Below, piece after piece: positions 9,366 through 17,656 of a DNA stretch of 64,000 nucleotides. Numbering within the stretch: position 1 is the first letter of the stretch; each line of letters opens with the position of its first letter. The position numbers were made by a program, and so were the translations under genes. This DNA is from Bog-473 sp963743785. GTDB taxonomy: Bacteria; Actinomycetota; Acidimicrobiia; Acidimicrobiales; RAAP-2. The notes under the pieces are model-generated. The model worked only from the letters and a program-made list of their open reading frames with translations. It was not told the origin of the DNA and searched no databases. The stretch covers positions 124,001 to 188,000 of the forward strand of contig CAVURD010000020.1 in the NCBI GenBank assembly GCA_963743785.1, in the 5' to 3' direction.

Positions 9366-10822
9366 GTCAGAACGGCAAACGGTCTCATCCGGGCAACCGG
9401 CTGAACGAGCCCATGACCAGTGAGGATGCCGAGTGCCTCATTGACTCCGTTGTCATCGAGATGTGGCACATCGGCCGGTGCGGCACCGTCGTAGCGGTAC
9501 TTCGCCGTCGTCCGACCGAGTGGATCGGCTCCCGACTGGCCGGATCGCGCGAACTCCGAGATGATGCTCCCGGAGCCATGGCAAGCCGAGTACAGGCTCC
9601 GGTGAGCGCTGACTGCGGGCACGCACAGATATGACGATGTCCGGTTGGTACCAGGCAACAGCAGCGGTTGACCGGTCTCGGAGAACGCCGGATGGCCTGT
9701 CATCATGTCCGCAGTGAAAGCGCGGCAGGCGTTGTGTCGGTGCACGAAAGCGGGCGCTCCGTTGACCTCCTCTTCGTAGACCGAGTTGTGAGGAGAGTCG
9801 ACCACCAAGTTGGTCGTCGCGCCGAGCGTTGACTTGGCGATGCTCCGCAACGCGGAATACGTCGCCATCCGGTAGGCGAAGCCATAGTTCATCGAGAGGC
9901 GGGTGGCGAGGAGTGCTCGGCGCCCATCGTCACCGGACATCGGAATGGAGGGGCAGTCGTCAGAAAAGTAATTCGCCAGCCGGTTGGCCATCTGTTCGCG
10001 CGAGTGCGCAGTTGCCAGATGGGTCAAGGGCTTCTGAACCGACATTTCGGCTCTGAGCATCCGTGAGGCGCTCTTCCGCTTGGCGTACATGGCTCCAATC
10101 TGACCGGTGAGCACACCGCCCCCGTTGTGGAACTGGAGGGTGACCTGTCCGGCGTGGATGCCCAGGTGTTCGGCCGCCACGGGATCGAGGATCTCCTCAA
10201 CCTCTTGGAGCTCAAGAAAGTGCGTGCTCGGCCCGATCGTCCCAAAGCGCAGGCGCCCCATTTGGACCACGAGCCAGGGCAGTTCCTTTTTGGCTTGCCG
10301 CGCCCCACCCAGCGAGTCGATTTCCATCCGGCCCCGCTCTTCAATGTGATCCAGCTCGGCGTCGCCGAGGTCATACCGCTCGGCAGCAAAGTCTGCGCCT
10401 TCAGTTGCGGCTCGGAGAACTTCAGCTGAAGTGAGGTCCCTGCGCCAGTTGGGCGGACTCGGGAACCTCTCCGCCACTTGGCGATAGAACTCACCCACCG
10501 CGGCCCCGGACGGCCGGTCAACGTCGAGGGTGATGAGCGCCATTCCGCAATTGAGCGCGGCATCGGTAAGCGTCGGACGGATCGCTCCCTGGGTGGCCAC
10601 AGCAATGCTCGAGGGCATCTCGGACTTCTCTTTGTGGCAGAAGTCCGGAAGCACCACTGGTGGAGCCGCGAGGTCGGTGCCCTCGGTTCCGACGCCGAGG
10701 CGACCGATCAACCCCTCGTCGGCCGGCGCGGCATCACTATCGAACACCGTAAACTTTCCATCGCCCACCTCGCGTTCCGTTGGCCGGGCAAGAATTTGTA
10801 TCTCCGTATTGGTTGCTTCCAT
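9362..10822 (-). CDS. Divergent RtcB-like protein inside a polysaccharide operon
   Basis: The 486-residue protein follows the RtcB RNA-ligase family block by block. It has LPDFCHK (58-64), P..ALNCGM (83-94), GPSTHFLEL (197-205), LQFHNGGG (229-236), SPHNSVYEE (343-351), FVHRHNACRAF (359-369), PGTNRTSSY (390-398) and ACHGSGS (413-419). Cys92, His201, His232, His345 and the putative guanylylated His415 match RtcB ligands. The Asp three residues before the metal Cys is Ala89, the Asn before the GNHF-type His is Thr, and the Arg of HGAGR is Ser. Canonical RtcB joins RNA 2',3'-cyclic phosphate or 3'-phosphate ends using GTP and Mn2+. The changed residues and the glycan operon make a different or lost activity likely. 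A GAAAGGAC ribosome site precedes the ATG. Confidence 0.8.
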   Translation of the reverse strand: MEATNTEIQILARPTEREVGDGKFTVFDSDAAPADEGLIGRLGVGTEGTDLAAPPVVLPDFCHKEKSEMPSSIAVATQGAIRPTLTDAALNCGMALITLDVDRPSGAAVGEFYRQVAERFPSPPNWRRDLTSAEVLRAATEGADFAAERYDLGDAELDHIEERGRMEIDSLGGARQAKKELPWLVVQMGRLRFGTIGPSTHFLELQEVEEILDPVAAEHLGIHAGQVTLQFHNGGGVLTGQIGAMYAKRKSASRMLRAEMSVQKPLTHLATAHSREQMANRLANYFSDDCPSIPMSGDDGRRALLATRLSMNYGFAYRMATYSALRSIAKSTLGATTNLVVDSPHNSVYEEEVNGAPAFVHRHNACRAFTADMMTGHPAFSETGQPLLLPGTNRTSSYLCVPAVSAHRSLYSACHGSGSIISEFARSGQSGADPLGRTTAKYRYDGAAPADVPHLDDNGVNEALGILTGHGLVQPVARMRPFAVLT

Positions 10823-10849
10823 GATTGTCCTTTCGGGGTAGTGCCCTGG

Positions 10850-12028
10850 TTACCGGCCAGCAAGGTCGACGAGCGCCTCGCAGACCTGTCCGATGTCGGT
10901 ATCTGAGAGACCGGGATGCATTGGCAGGGAGAGCAGTTGCGGGAAGACCGCATCCGCCACCGGCAGCCTTGAGCACTCATCCGGTCCGAGTAAATCGCGA
11001 AAATACGGCTGGTGGTGCACCGGGGTGAAATGGACCGACGTGCCAATGCCGGCGTCGGCCAGCGCGTCGACCACGTCATCGCGGTGGGTTCCGAACTCGC
11101 TGTGAACGCGCACGATGTAGAGGTGCCAGGCGTGCAGGTCCCCGAGCGGCCTTGGCGGTAGCTCGAGGCCAGGAACTTGCCCGAGTTGCGCATCGTAGAC
11201 CGCAGCAATTTCAGCGCGACGTTTCTGCCAGCTGTCGAGGGAGTGCAGCTGGGCGCGGCCGATGGCCGCTTGAAGATCTGTGAAGTTGGCCTTCATGCCG
11301 CTCTCTTCCACGGTGTATCGCCAACTCGCCGGTCGGTGGTATCGCCTCCAGGCGTCGCCGCTCATCCCGTGCAACCGCATGCGCCGAAAGCGATCGGCCA
11401 ACTCGCCATCGTTGGTCGTGATGGCGCCGCCCTCTCCGATGGGAAGATTCTTGGTGGCATAGAAGCTGAAGCAGGCAGCACGCGCCTGGCTGCCTATTGC
11501 GCCGCCTCGGGTGGTGGCGCCCAAACCGTGCGCTGCATCCTCGACCACGTTGTCGACGGGAATGCCGGCCGCGGCCGCGAGCTCCGTGCTGTCCAGCGGA
11601 TAACCGGCCATGTGTTGGACAATCATGGCGGCCGCGCCGTTCTTTGCCGCGGCGGCCACGCCCTCCGGTGAGACAGCCAGGGTGCGCTCGTCAGTGTCGA
11701 TCAGTACCGGTCGCAACCGAGCATGGACGATGGCCTGGACGGCGCCGCAGAATGTAAGGGTCGGCGTGAGCACGGGGGAGCCCGGGGGCAGATCGAGCGC
11801 GGTGAGAGCCATCTGGATCGCAGCCGTGCATGAACTGACCGCCACCGCGTGCCGAGCCCCCACCCAGGTGGCGAATTCTTCCTCAAAGGCCATCGATTCG
11901 GCGCCCATGGTCACCCAACCACTGGCCAGGACCCGGAGCGCACCGAGCTGCGCTTCGTCCGTAATCTCGGTACGGCAGAAGGGGATCTCGACGTCGGAGC
12001 GAGCAGTCTGCTCGTAACGCACCGTCAT
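10850..12028 (-). CDS. DegT/DnrJ/EryC1/StrS family sugar aminotransferase
   Basis: The 392-residue PLP enzyme has the family layout: an early VSSCTAAIQMAL phosphate-binding region, VEDAAHGLG, and the Schiff-base lysine in SFYATKNLPIGEGGA. The C-terminal TPVHHQPYF is typical of sugar aminotransferases. Such enzymes convert 4-keto (or 3-keto) nucleotide sugars to amino sugars with glutamate as donor. With the dehydratase three genes upstream and the formyltransferase nearby, the expected step is UDP-4-keto-6-deoxy sugar to UDP-4-amino sugar. ATG 12028 overlaps the glycosyltransferase stop as ATGA, and a 27-base gap leads to the RtcB-like gene. The regiochemistry is inferred from context. Confidence 0.9.
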   Translation of the reverse strand: MTVRYEQTARSDVEIPFCRTEITDEAQLGALRVLASGWVTMGAESMAFEEEFATWVGARHAVAVSSCTAAIQMALTALDLPPGSPVLTPTLTFCGAVQAIVHARLRPVLIDTDERTLAVSPEGVAAAAKNGAAAMIVQHMAGYPLDSTELAAAAGIPVDNVVEDAAHGLGATTRGGAIGSQARAACFSFYATKNLPIGEGGAITTNDGELADRFRRMRLHGMSGDAWRRYHRPASWRYTVEESGMKANFTDLQAAIGRAQLHSLDSWQKRRAEIAAVYDAQLGQVPGLELPPRPLGDLHAWHLYIVRVHSEFGTHRDDVVDALADAGIGTSVHFTPVHHQPYFRDLLGPDECSRLPVADAVFPQLLSLPMHPGLSDTDIGQVCEALVDLAGR

Positions 12029-13203
12029 GAGGCGACCACCTCCAGTGGGACCAACCGCGCGTCGGGCCTGGCGCCGGACTGTTGCCCGTACGTCTCGTTG
12101 AGGACCGCACCCAGGGCCGCCGGGGACAACTCATCGCCGATGCGAGCCCGACCCGCCGCACCGAGGCGGGCCGCCACGGCGGGGTTGTCGATCAGATGGC
12201 CGAGGGCCCGGCAGAGGAGATCAGGTCGGCCGGGGGGTACCAACAGGCCCGTCTCACCGGGAATGACGACGTTCGGTACCGCGTTGACCGCCGTGGCAAC
12301 GATCGGTCGTGCCGCGGACATTGCCTCGACGATGGCGCACGGCAGTCCCTCGTAGCGGCTGGCCATGGCGAAGATGTCCAGTCCGGGAAGGAGGGCCGCC
12401 ACATCGCTCCGCTCACCGACAAACGACATCCGTCCCGCCAGTCCGCGTCGTGCGGCCAGCTTCTCCGTCTTGGTACGGAGCGGTCCATCGCCGATCCAGA
12501 CGCCGTACACGTCCTGACGGTCCAGCCCGGCCAAGGCGTTGACGAAGTCCTCCGGGGCCTTCTGGAAGTCCAAGCGACCGACGGTACCCACGACATGCAT
12601 GCCCGGGGGAATTCCCAGCAGCCGGCGAGCCTCGGCTTGATCGGATACTTCGGGCGCCAGACCGCTCGTGACGGCGACACCGATGGTGCGCACACGCTCG
12701 GGGGCGGCCAGACGTCTGACGATGGCCTCGGCCGCGACGGCGGGCCCGACGGCCAAAAAGGCATCGGTGAACTTCCCGAGCGACCTCTCAATGCGAATGT
12801 AGGTGCTCCGGCGGAGTCGGGACTGGAATTCGTGAAAAGGAAAGCCATGGTACGTGTGGACGATGCGCCCAACATCGCTGTCACGTGCGGCCAGGCGCCC
12901 GAGCGCGCCTGCCTTGGCACTGTGCGTGTGGACGACGTCGAATTGCCCGGCACCGAGGAACGCCTTCAGGTCGGTGAGAGCCTTCCGGTCGTGAGTGAAG
13001 GAGATATCGCTTTGCAGATGCTCTTGGACGACGACCTCAAAGCCAGCGGTCTCCGCCTCCTGGACGAGTCGGTTGCCACTGCCGATGACGAACACGACCT
13101 CATAGCGGTCGGAGTCCAGAGCCAGAGCACCTCGCAGGGCGACACCCCCCGCTCCAGCCATGAAGCGGGTCACGATCTGGGCGACGCGAATCCGCCGTGT
13201 CAT
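12025..13203 (-). CDS. Glycosyltransferase family 4 (GT-B)
   Basis: The 392-residue enzyme has two Rossmann-like halves. The N-terminal half contains the acceptor-site signatures VAQIVTRFMAGAGGV and VVHTHSAKAG. The C-terminal half contains VGTVGRLDFQKAPEDF, FAMASRYEGLPCAIVEAM and GETGLLVPPG, including the E-x7-E type donor-binding region of family 4 retaining glycosyltransferases. The architecture resembles enzymes that add the second sugar to a lipid-linked intermediate. ATG 13203 overlaps the stop of the HprK-like gene as ATGA, and its own stop overlaps the aminotransferase start. It is the only obvious soluble glycosyltransferase of the operon, so either the repeat unit is short or other transferases are encoded elsewhere. 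Confidence 0.9.
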   Translation of the reverse strand: MTRRIRVAQIVTRFMAGAGGVALRGALALDSDRYEVVFVIGSGNRLVQEAETAGFEVVVQEHLQSDISFTHDRKALTDLKAFLGAGQFDVVHTHSAKAGALGRLAARDSDVGRIVHTYHGFPFHEFQSRLRRSTYIRIERSLGKFTDAFLAVGPAVAAEAIVRRLAAPERVRTIGVAVTSGLAPEVSDQAEARRLLGIPPGMHVVGTVGRLDFQKAPEDFVNALAGLDRQDVYGVWIGDGPLRTKTEKLAARRGLAGRMSFVGERSDVAALLPGLDIFAMASRYEGLPCAIVEAMSAARPIVATAVNAVPNVVIPGETGLLVPPGRPDLLCRALGHLIDNPAVAARLGAAGRARIGDELSPAALGAVLNETYGQQSGARPDARLVPLEVVAS

Positions 13204-14210
13204 GTGCACACCTCGCTGCCCGTCCCAGGGGATACGAGGCTGCTCAGCGGCGTACCGGGAAATGCGCCCAGAGTGACTTCTCGACAAGGGAGTCCGGCGG
13301 TCAAAGTCCGCGCGACGTGGTCGACCTTCGGGTGGATGTCACCAACCCCGGTGCCGAGCGCAAGGGTCGAGGCGAAAGCCCAATACCGGCGGAGCTCGCC
13401 GGCCATGTAGGTCCCGGCCACGAGGGACTTTGCCGCCTCATCTGGATCGCACGGAGCGGATGTGGTCGCCTTGGCGCTGCCGCGGCGGAGCACGAGAAGA
13501 AGATCGGGCACGAGCTCGTCCACCCGGCCCGTCCACGGAACCTCCCGACGATCGTGCGGCATGCGCCGGCCGTGCTTGCTCCCGCCTTCGCCTGCGGGCA
13601 CCCGCCTCGGCTCGAGGAGTCCCCAAGCGGTTCGGCCGTCGCTCACGCACAGGTTGTCGCTGGTGGCGATGGCACCGCGCGCCAACTCCGCGTTGACCAA
13701 GGTTGACTTACCAACACCGCCGGGACCGGCGATGAGTACCGTCCGCCCTTGATCCGAGCCGACCGTGCACACGGAGGCGTGCAGCGGCACACGACCTCGC
13801 TGTTGGCTCCACCACAGTGCCGGGTACTGCAGCAGGACGGCCCGGATGAGGAGTCGTGACCTCGATCGCAGGATGGCCGATGCGGCTCGGCCCGTCAGTG
13901 GCGGGCGCCAACGGGCCACGACGTCCAGCGTCGGCTCACCGGTCGTGACCAGCAGGTCGAGACCAGAAGAACACGCGTCTCGCACCATCACCTGTCCGGG
14001 ACGCCGCCACGCATCTCTGGTGAGCACGTCCCATCCGCTGGTATCGAAGGCTGCGCTGGTGTCCTCGACCGACACGCGAATGTCGGGACGGGAGGAGGCA
14101 TCGGACTGAGTCAGTCCCCCCACCGCCCCTTCCTTCAGCACGCCCGCCAGCCACCCGTGCCTGCAGGCCACCTCGATCCGCTCACCCGCCGTCATCAACA
14201 CAGAGCGCAT
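13200..14210 (-). CDS. HprK-like P-loop kinase/phosphatase-fold protein
   Basis: This 336-residue protein has a poorly conserved N-terminal half. Then come PLHASVCTV (142-150), the Walker A loop GPGGVGKST (162-170) and an ATSDN segment (182-186), which together are the hallmark of HPr-kinase-like proteins found outside the PTS. Canonical HprK phosphorylates a serine of HPr; genomic relatives of this type occur in exopolysaccharide and peptide-modification clusters with unknown targets. Its ATG overlaps the dehydratase stop by one base (TGATG), and its stop overlaps the glycosyltransferase start. I see no HPr or PTS gene here. It may phosphorylate a glycan intermediate or regulate the Wzx/Wzy machinery; this is inference. 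Confidence 0.7.
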   Translation of the reverse strand: MRSVLMTAGERIEVACRHGWLAGVLKEGAVGGLTQSDASSRPDIRVSVEDTSAAFDTSGWDVLTRDAWRRPGQVMVRDACSSGLDLLVTTGEPTLDVVARWRPPLTGRAASAILRSRSRLLIRAVLLQYPALWWSQQRGRVPLHASVCTVGSDQGRTVLIAGPGGVGKSTLVNAELARGAIATSDNLCVSDGRTAWGLLEPRRVPAGEGGSKHGRRMPHDRREVPWTGRVDELVPDLLLVLRRGSAKATTSAPCDPDEAAKSLVAGTYMAGELRRYWAFASTLALGTGVGDIHPKVDHVARTLTAGLPCREVTLGAFPGTPLSSLVSPGTGSEVCT

Positions 14211-15700
14211 CAGAACTCGTCTGGGTAGGGCGTTGACAGGGCCGAAGCCAACTCCGCGGCATTGGCCGTCACGGGCGAGTAGTCAGGCATGAGATCCTCC
14301 ATCAGGGCGCGGACAACCTCGTCCTCCCCTTTGGCGGCGGCGCTGTAGAGCTTTTCCAGACGACCGGAGAAGTCGTCGGGAATCCGGGCCGGACGGGCGG
14401 CCCAGATTGCAGGTTCGACGGTCGGCAACCGCTCCTCGTAGTCGCTGAAGAGAGCCTCATGCAGTTTCTCCCCTGGACGCAGACCGGTGTATCGAATCTG
14501 AACGTCCGGAACGTGGAGCTGCTCGGCGTACCGTCGGACGAGATCAACGATGCGTACCGGGTCCCCCATATCGAGCACGAAGGTCTCTCCGTACTCGGCC
14601 ATCGGCGCGGCAGAGAGCACCAAGCCCACGGCCTCCTCCACGGTCATGAAGAACCGGGTGACCTCGGGATCGGTGACCGTGACTGCTTCTCCCCGTTCGA
14701 CCTGATTGGCGATGACGGTCAGGAACGAGCCACGGCTGCCGAGCACGTTGCCGAAGCGGACCGAACAGACCTGCGTCTGTCCGGCCGCGTGCGCCTGAAC
14801 GATCATCTCTGCCAGACGTTTCGTGGCACCGAGTATCGATTTCGGGTCGGCGGCCTTATCGGTGGAGATAAGCACGAAGCGAGATGCATGCACCTCGAGT
14901 GCTGCCTCGACAAGGTTCTCCGTCCCCTGCACGTTGGATTTGACGCCCTCACACGGGTGCCGTTCAAGCAGGGGCAGGTGCTTGTGTGCCGCGGCGTGAA
15001 TGACGATGTCAGGACGCGTGGCCTGGAAGACCTGCCTGATCCGAGCCCGGTCGCGGATGTCGGCGATGATCACATCGGGACTGTCCAGCAGCGCCTCACC
15101 GTCGAGTTCGAGCTGGAGGGTGTGGAGGTTCGATTCGTCATGATCAAGCATGTGCAACGAAGCCGGATTGCAGCTCCGGATCTGGCGGCACAGCTCCTGG
15201 CCGATCGAACCGCCGGCACCGGTGACGAGAACCCGAGCACCGGTGAGGGCACTGCGAGCCGTCGGCCGCAGGTTGCGGCGCTCCTGGCGGCCAAGCAGGT
15301 TGTTAAAATTGACGACGCGCATGTCCACGGCCCTGGCCGCCCGCTCTAACGCCGACAGGAACGAAGGCAGGAAGCGCACATGGGCCCCGGTGTCGGCGGC
15401 CTCTCGGACAAGGGCGCTCAATTTCGCCGGTTGTAGCGACGGGATAGCGATAACGATCGCTTCGACATTGTGTTCTTGGACGATGCGGCTCAGGTCGTTG
15501 AGCCGGCCGAGCATGGGAATGCCGGACACGGAGCGGACGCGAGGGTCATCGTCGAGGAAGCCGATTGGCCTGAGCCCGTAGTCCGGCGATCGGCGAAGGT
15601 CTCGGGCCACCGTCCGGGCCGCAGCTCCACCGCCCACCAAGAGGGTCGCCAGCCCCCCCGCTGGGGCCGGTTTCTGTCCCAGGGTGCAGTGGGTCGCCAC
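14210..15700 (-). CDS. CapD/FlaA1-type nucleotide-sugar 4,6-dehydratase without membrane anchor
   Basis: The 496-residue protein has two nucleotide-binding modules. Residues about 20-140 form a Rossmann-like domain (LLVGGGAAART, IGFLDDDP) and about 150-440 an extended SDR domain with VTGAGGSIGQELCRQI, HAAAHKHLPL, ISTDKAADPKSILGATKR and RPGEKLHE. This fits the PglF/WbpM/CapD group, which makes UDP-2-acetamido-2,6-dideoxy-4-hexulose from UDP-GlcNAc. Those proteins usually have about four N-terminal helices; here they are absent, and only 38 bases separate the gene from the chain-length gene. A GTG start at 15700 is used. It supplies the substrate for the DegT aminotransferase in the same operon. 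Confidence 0.88.
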   Translation of the reverse strand: MATHCTLGQKPAPAGGLATLLVGGGAAARTVARDLRRSPDYGLRPIGFLDDDPRVRSVSGIPMLGRLNDLSRIVQEHNVEAIVIAIPSLQPAKLSALVREAADTGAHVRFLPSFLSALERAARAVDMRVVNFNNLLGRQERRNLRPTARSALTGARVLVTGAGGSIGQELCRQIRSCNPASLHMLDHDESNLHTLQLELDGEALLDSPDVIIADIRDRARIRQVFQATRPDIVIHAAAHKHLPLLERHPCEGVKSNVQGTENLVEAALEVHASRFVLISTDKAADPKSILGATKRLAEMIVQAHAAGQTQVCSVRFGNVLGSRGSFLTVIANQVERGEAVTVTDPEVTRFFMTVEEAVGLVLSAAPMAEYGETFVLDMGDPVRIVDLVRRYAEQLHVPDVQIRYTGLRPGEKLHEALFSDYEERLPTVEPAIWAARPARIPDDFSGRLEKLYSAAAKGEDEVVRALMEDLMPDYSPVTANAAELASALSTPYPDEF

Positions 15701-15738
15701 CGCTCGTGCCCTGTGGCGCTGTCAATTCTGAAGTATGC

Positions 15739-17283
15739 TCATCGCGCGTATCCCTGCTGGTCGGTCTTCTCGGGCTCGACCCCGTTCGTGGACGGCGACG
15801 CCTTCTCGCCGGCGGCCTTTTGGGCCTCGGCCACCCTCTTGGTGACGGACACCTTCGTTGTCGGGGTCGACACGCTGTTCGCGGTCGCGGTCGACACGCT
15901 GTCCGCGGTCGCCTCATTGTCGGTCACCGGGGTGGAGGCTTTGGGCGTGGACCTGAGGCGACGGCGCTTCCGCTTCTGCCGCATGCCCACGACACCGAGA
16001 ATGGGCCACCCCGTGGCTTCGCCCAGGTCGGCAACCTCGTCGAGCGACGACCTCGGCGCGAACCGAGGCAAGACAACGATGAGCGCGGGGGCTTGCGGGC
16101 GGCCCCGGAGCGTCAAGTCGGACAGGGCGTGAACCTTCAGCCTGGACAGGGCGGAGCCGACGGCCAGCGCATGGACCTTGACGGTGGTGGTGGATCCATT
16201 GGATTTCTTGCTTTCCCCCGGCACGAACCGGGTCGATTCGGACCCCGCACCCGGTTGCAGCCACGTTTGTGGCCATCGCGAGTCAGCCGCCGCCGACAGC
16301 CGTTCGTCGAGTTCCGTTGCCAGCTGGGTGAGCCGCCCCGGTTGGACGGGGCCCGTGAGGACCAGGGTGCGTGCGCCGAGGCGGCTCGCGGCCAGGTCCA
16401 AACGGGTGGTCAGGTTGGCGTCGAAGTCGATCAGCTCGTCTTCGGTGAGCTCGGCGTCGCCGAGTAGGGCCACACCGAGCTCCCGGGCGCCCGCGGCCGG
16501 CTCCGCCAGCGTCGGTCGCACGAGCTCGTGAATCGTTGCGATGAGCAGTCCGAGCACCAGTCCGAGAAGCCCGGCGAGAGCGGCGTCGACTGCCACGCTC
16601 TTGGACGCGGTGGTGGCAAAGGTCGGAGCACTGATGACCCCAGCATCCTGGTTGGTCGTGGCGAGCACCTGCTGCGCGGCTGCCTCGTTGGCCGACAACT
16701 GCGTTTCGACTCCGGCCAACTCCGTGATGAGTGCTTCCACATGGGGATCAGTGGTGGCCAGGTTGCTGGCGTGGGCTTGATCCAATTGATTCAGAAGGCT
16801 GGTGCGGCTGGCATTCAGCTGATTCTGTTGTCGGGTGAGGGTCGCCAGCTGTTGGCTCGACTCAGTCCCAATCGCGTTGAGGGCGACGACAACGGCATTG
16901 GCCAGCGATTGACCCAGGCGGACAGCGACTTGTCGGTTGGGATCGGTGACGGTGACGGCCACGACGGCTGAACTGTTGAGCGAAGTGGCCGTGATCTCGT
17001 GTTTTGCAACTTGGAGAGCATTGCGGTCGACCTTTGCCGCGTTGATCGCTTTTTGCACGACCTCGGGACTCGTGGCGACTGCGGTTACCTGACTCAGGAT
17101 CGAGAGGACCTGGGTGTCGGCCGAAGGCGCAGTTGACGTGGCCTGAATGTTGGCGGTCGAGGCGTACTTCACCGGCTGGAGGAGACGAAGGGGGATGACC
17201 ACGACCATCGGCACCAGCACCAGGATGATTAAGAGCCTCCGATGCCTCCAAAAGATTCGGAGCATCACGTCATTTGCTTCCAC
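15739..17283 (-). CDS. Wzz-type polysaccharide chain-length determinant
   Basis: The protein has about 514 residues. An N-terminal membrane helix (ILVLVPMVVVIPL) is followed by a long periplasm-type helical region rich in Gln and Asn, and a second helix (AALAGLLGLVLGLLIATIH) near residue 280, the two-helix plan of Wzz/co-polymerases. A cytoplasmic domain of about 230 residues follows; it lacks a clear Walker A motif, so it looks like a degenerate tyrosine-kinase-like domain. The last 70 residues are Ser/Thr/Lys low-complexity. GTG at 17283 has GGGAGGA upstream; a TTG at 17310 lies inside that region. It is the first gene of the ten-gene operon and would control polymer length. Confidence 0.83.
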   Translation of the reverse strand: MEANDVMLRIFWRHRRLLIILVLVPMVVVIPLRLLQPVKYASTANIQATSTAPSADTQVLSILSQVTAVATSPEVVQKAINAAKVDRNALQVAKHEITATSLNSSAVVAVTVTDPNRQVAVRLGQSLANAVVVALNAIGTESSQQLATLTRQQNQLNASRTSLLNQLDQAHASNLATTDPHVEALITELAGVETQLSANEAAAQQVLATTNQDAGVISAPTFATTASKSVAVDAALAGLLGLVLGLLIATIHELVRPTLAEPAAGARELGVALLGDAELTEDELIDFDANLTTRLDLAASRLGARTLVLTGPVQPGRLTQLATELDERLSAAADSRWPQTWLQPGAGSESTRFVPGESKKSNGSTTTVKVHALAVGSALSRLKVHALSDLTLRGRPQAPALIVVLPRFAPRSSLDEVADLGEATGWPILGVVGMRQKRKRRRLRSTPKASTPVTDNEATADSVSTATANSVSTPTTKVSVTKRVAEAQKAAGEKASPSTNGVEPEKTDQQGYAR

Positions 17284-17656
17284 GATCGTCGTTTCCTCCC
17301 GATTGTCCAAACCCCGATTTCGGCCTTATCGGCCGAGTGAATCAACCCAAGAGATCGCGTTGCGTGCACCTGCCGACGTCCCGACTCTCGTGTAGAGAGA
17401 GCCTGGATCTCGCCGCTAACGATTGAGAAGGTCACCCAAAGGGTAAGAGATACTCGGGACGAGAAACACCCCGAAAATACCGTTTCACTAGCCCTTATGG
17501 TTTGATCACGCCCCCCTCACCGAAGCAGGGAAATACCCTCGCTTTTGCGGGGCGCGACCCTGAGGATTGGCAGTGGGCCTCTTGTTTTTGGCGAATTGGC
17601 CTGGTTCCGGCATCAATTTCGCCCGAACGTCCAGGCCGCTTCATTACAGTGAGCCC
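17284..17656. other. Divergent intergenic region between polysaccharide operon and secreted beta-helix protein
   Basis: No gene is visible in this stretch. It must hold the promoter of the ten-gene minus-strand operon and that of the plus-strand secreted protein. A 5-bp inverted repeat, CGGCC-TTATC-GGCCG (17321-17335), lies in the leader of the operon. I looked for a c-di-GMP riboswitch core and did not find one. Confidence 0.5.

Noticed and set aside
17284..17656. c-di-GMP riboswitch in the polysaccharide promoter region
   Set aside because: No GEMM core found; only short hairpins are present.
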